In this document: positions 63,407 to 64,000 of the stretch, one piece after another
Position numbering within the stretch: position 1 is the stretch's first letter
Layout: each line of letters opens with the position of its first letter
Source of the DNA: Pseudoroseomonas ludipueritiae
GTDB taxonomy: Bacteria; Pseudomonadota; Alphaproteobacteria; Acetobacterales; Acetobacteraceae
Direction of reading: 5' to 3'
Assembly: GCF_014490445.1 (NCBI RefSeq)
Contig: NZ_JACTUZ010000003.1
Coordinates: forward strand, 43,529-107,528
DNA: 64,000 nt
Position numbers and translations under genes: made by a program
The notes under the pieces: generated by a model
Told to the model about the DNA's origin: nothing
Database searches by the model: none
Seen by the model: only the letters and a program-made list of their open reading frames with translations

Positions 63407-64000
63407 TCAGTGCTGGCCGGGCTCGCGCGTCAGCGCCTTGGCCATGGAAGGCGCGTAGCCGGGGGCGACGCGGGCATCGACCAGCGCCACGCCACCCGCC
63501 TCCACATGCGCCACGGCCTCGGCCAAGGCGGCATCCAGCGCGGCCTCATCCGCCACCGGCCCCAGGCCGAGCAGGCCCAGGCCACGCGCCAGGGTGGCGA
63601 AATCCGGGTCCGGGTCGCTGATGGACTGGCCGACCCACTTGTTCTCCACCGGGCGCCCGCGCTCCCGCGCCACGCGCTCCTGATGCACCTCGTCATTGAA
63701 GAAGGAGCGGTTGTTGGAGACGATCACCAGCAGCGGCACCCGGTAATGCGCGGCGGTCCAGAGGGCGCTGAGGCCCATCATGGTGTCGCCATCGCCCAGG
63801 ATGGCCACCGGCAGCCGGCCGCTGCCGCGCAGCGCCAGGGCCGCGCCCACCGCCATGCCCGGCCCGCTGCCGATGCCGCCGCCGCCATCCTGCCCAAGAT
63901 AATCCAGCGGATGCCGGAAATGCCGCAGCGCGCCATCCCAGCCCAGCGGCAGGCGGATCAGCGTCAGCGCCCGCCCCGGCGTGCCGCGGCGCAGGGAGGC
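63407..64000 (-). CDS. Thiamine-pyrophosphate-dependent enzyme, C-terminal part (partial)
   Basis: The gene runs off the window; 197 residues of its C-terminus are visible. They contain the TPP/Mg motif: GDGDTMMGLSALWTAAHY at the GDG and, 26 residues on, VSNNRSFFND with the NN. This is the acetolactate synthase/benzoylformate decarboxylase type PP-binding domain. The first in-frame ATG in the window (63856) is internal, since similarity extends upstream of it to the edge (GQDGGGGIGSGPGMAVGAAL). It is probably a 2-oxo acid decarboxylase paired with the following aldehyde dehydrogenase. Confidence 0.88.
   Translation of the reverse strand, partial: ASLRRGTPGRALTLIRLPLGWDGALRHFRHPLDYLGQDGGGGIGSGPGMAVGAALALRGSGRLPVAILGDGDTMMGLSALWTAAHYRVPLLVIVSNNRSFFNDEVHQERVARERGRPVENKWVGQSISDPDPDFATLARGLGLLGLGPVADEAALDAALAEAVAHVEAGGVALVDARVAPGYAPSMAKALTREPGQH

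Noticed and set aside
1-64000. CRISPR arrays, intact insertion sequences, rRNA genes
   Set aside because: No regularly spaced repeats, no intact transposase and no rRNA sequence found on reading both strands.

Overview
The window is high-GC DNA (roughly two-thirds G+C by eye) with alphaproteobacterial gene content. A member of the Acetobacteraceae, perhaps Roseomonas-like, is my inference from the many Bug/TctC-type receptors, the several Liv-type uptake systems and the style of the proteins; no rRNA or other taxonomic marker is present.

Layout. (1) 0.1-6.1 kb: a complete branched-chain-amino-acid-type (HAAT/Liv) ABC transporter with a fused LivM-LivG polypeptide, followed by a short-chain dehydrogenase and an EthD-like protein. 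(2) 6.4-13.1 kb: a GntR regulator divergent from a pdxA2-tctC-tctB-tctA-oxidoreductase operon, with a decayed dctP fragment inside the operon and an aconitase-family remnant just after it. (3) 13.7-29.2 kb: a selenocysteine and formate dehydrogenase block. selD lies on the plus strand. On the minus strand run fdhD, a transglutaminase-like gene, fdnG (with an in-frame UGA and a SECIS hairpin), fdnH, fdnI, fdhE, selA, a Sel1-repeat gene, selB and the tRNA-Sec gene. The selB reading frame runs straight through the tRNA-Sec gene, and a decayed P4-type integrase lies directly beyond the tRNA 3' end. (4) 29.5-38.3 kb: an esterase, then a GntR regulator divergent from an operon of FAH-family hydrolase, two orphan Bug receptors, a two-subunit molybdenum hydroxylase and a 4,5-dihydroxyphthalate-decarboxylase-like protein. 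(5) 38.7-47 kb: two EamA exporters, hflX, a plasmid-type RepA-like initiator gene, a RES-Xre toxin-antitoxin pair and another orphan Bug receptor. (6) 47-55.3 kb, minus strand: a GntR (HutC) regulator with a second, unfused Liv transporter, a tiny ORF, a flavoprotein and L-serine dehydratase, apparently one operon. (7) 55.7-64 kb: GntR-Bug-GAF divergent from a gamma-glutamyltransferase-like gene, then a TPP enzyme (cut by the window end), an aldehyde dehydrogenase and two Bug receptors.

How the parts work together. Block 3 is a nearly self-contained selenoprotein module. SelD makes selenophosphate, SelA converts seryl-tRNA-Sec to selenocysteyl-tRNA, and SelB delivers it to the UGA in fdnG. 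FdnGHI is then a respiratory, Tat-exported formate dehydrogenase matured by FdhD and FdhE. The other blocks are scavenging and catabolic cassettes, each pairing a receptor or transporter with a few enzymes and often with a GntR regulator whose likely palindromic operator is visible. Gene remnants (dctP, aconitase, integrase) and the repA/RES-Xre cluster mark places of past insertion and decay.
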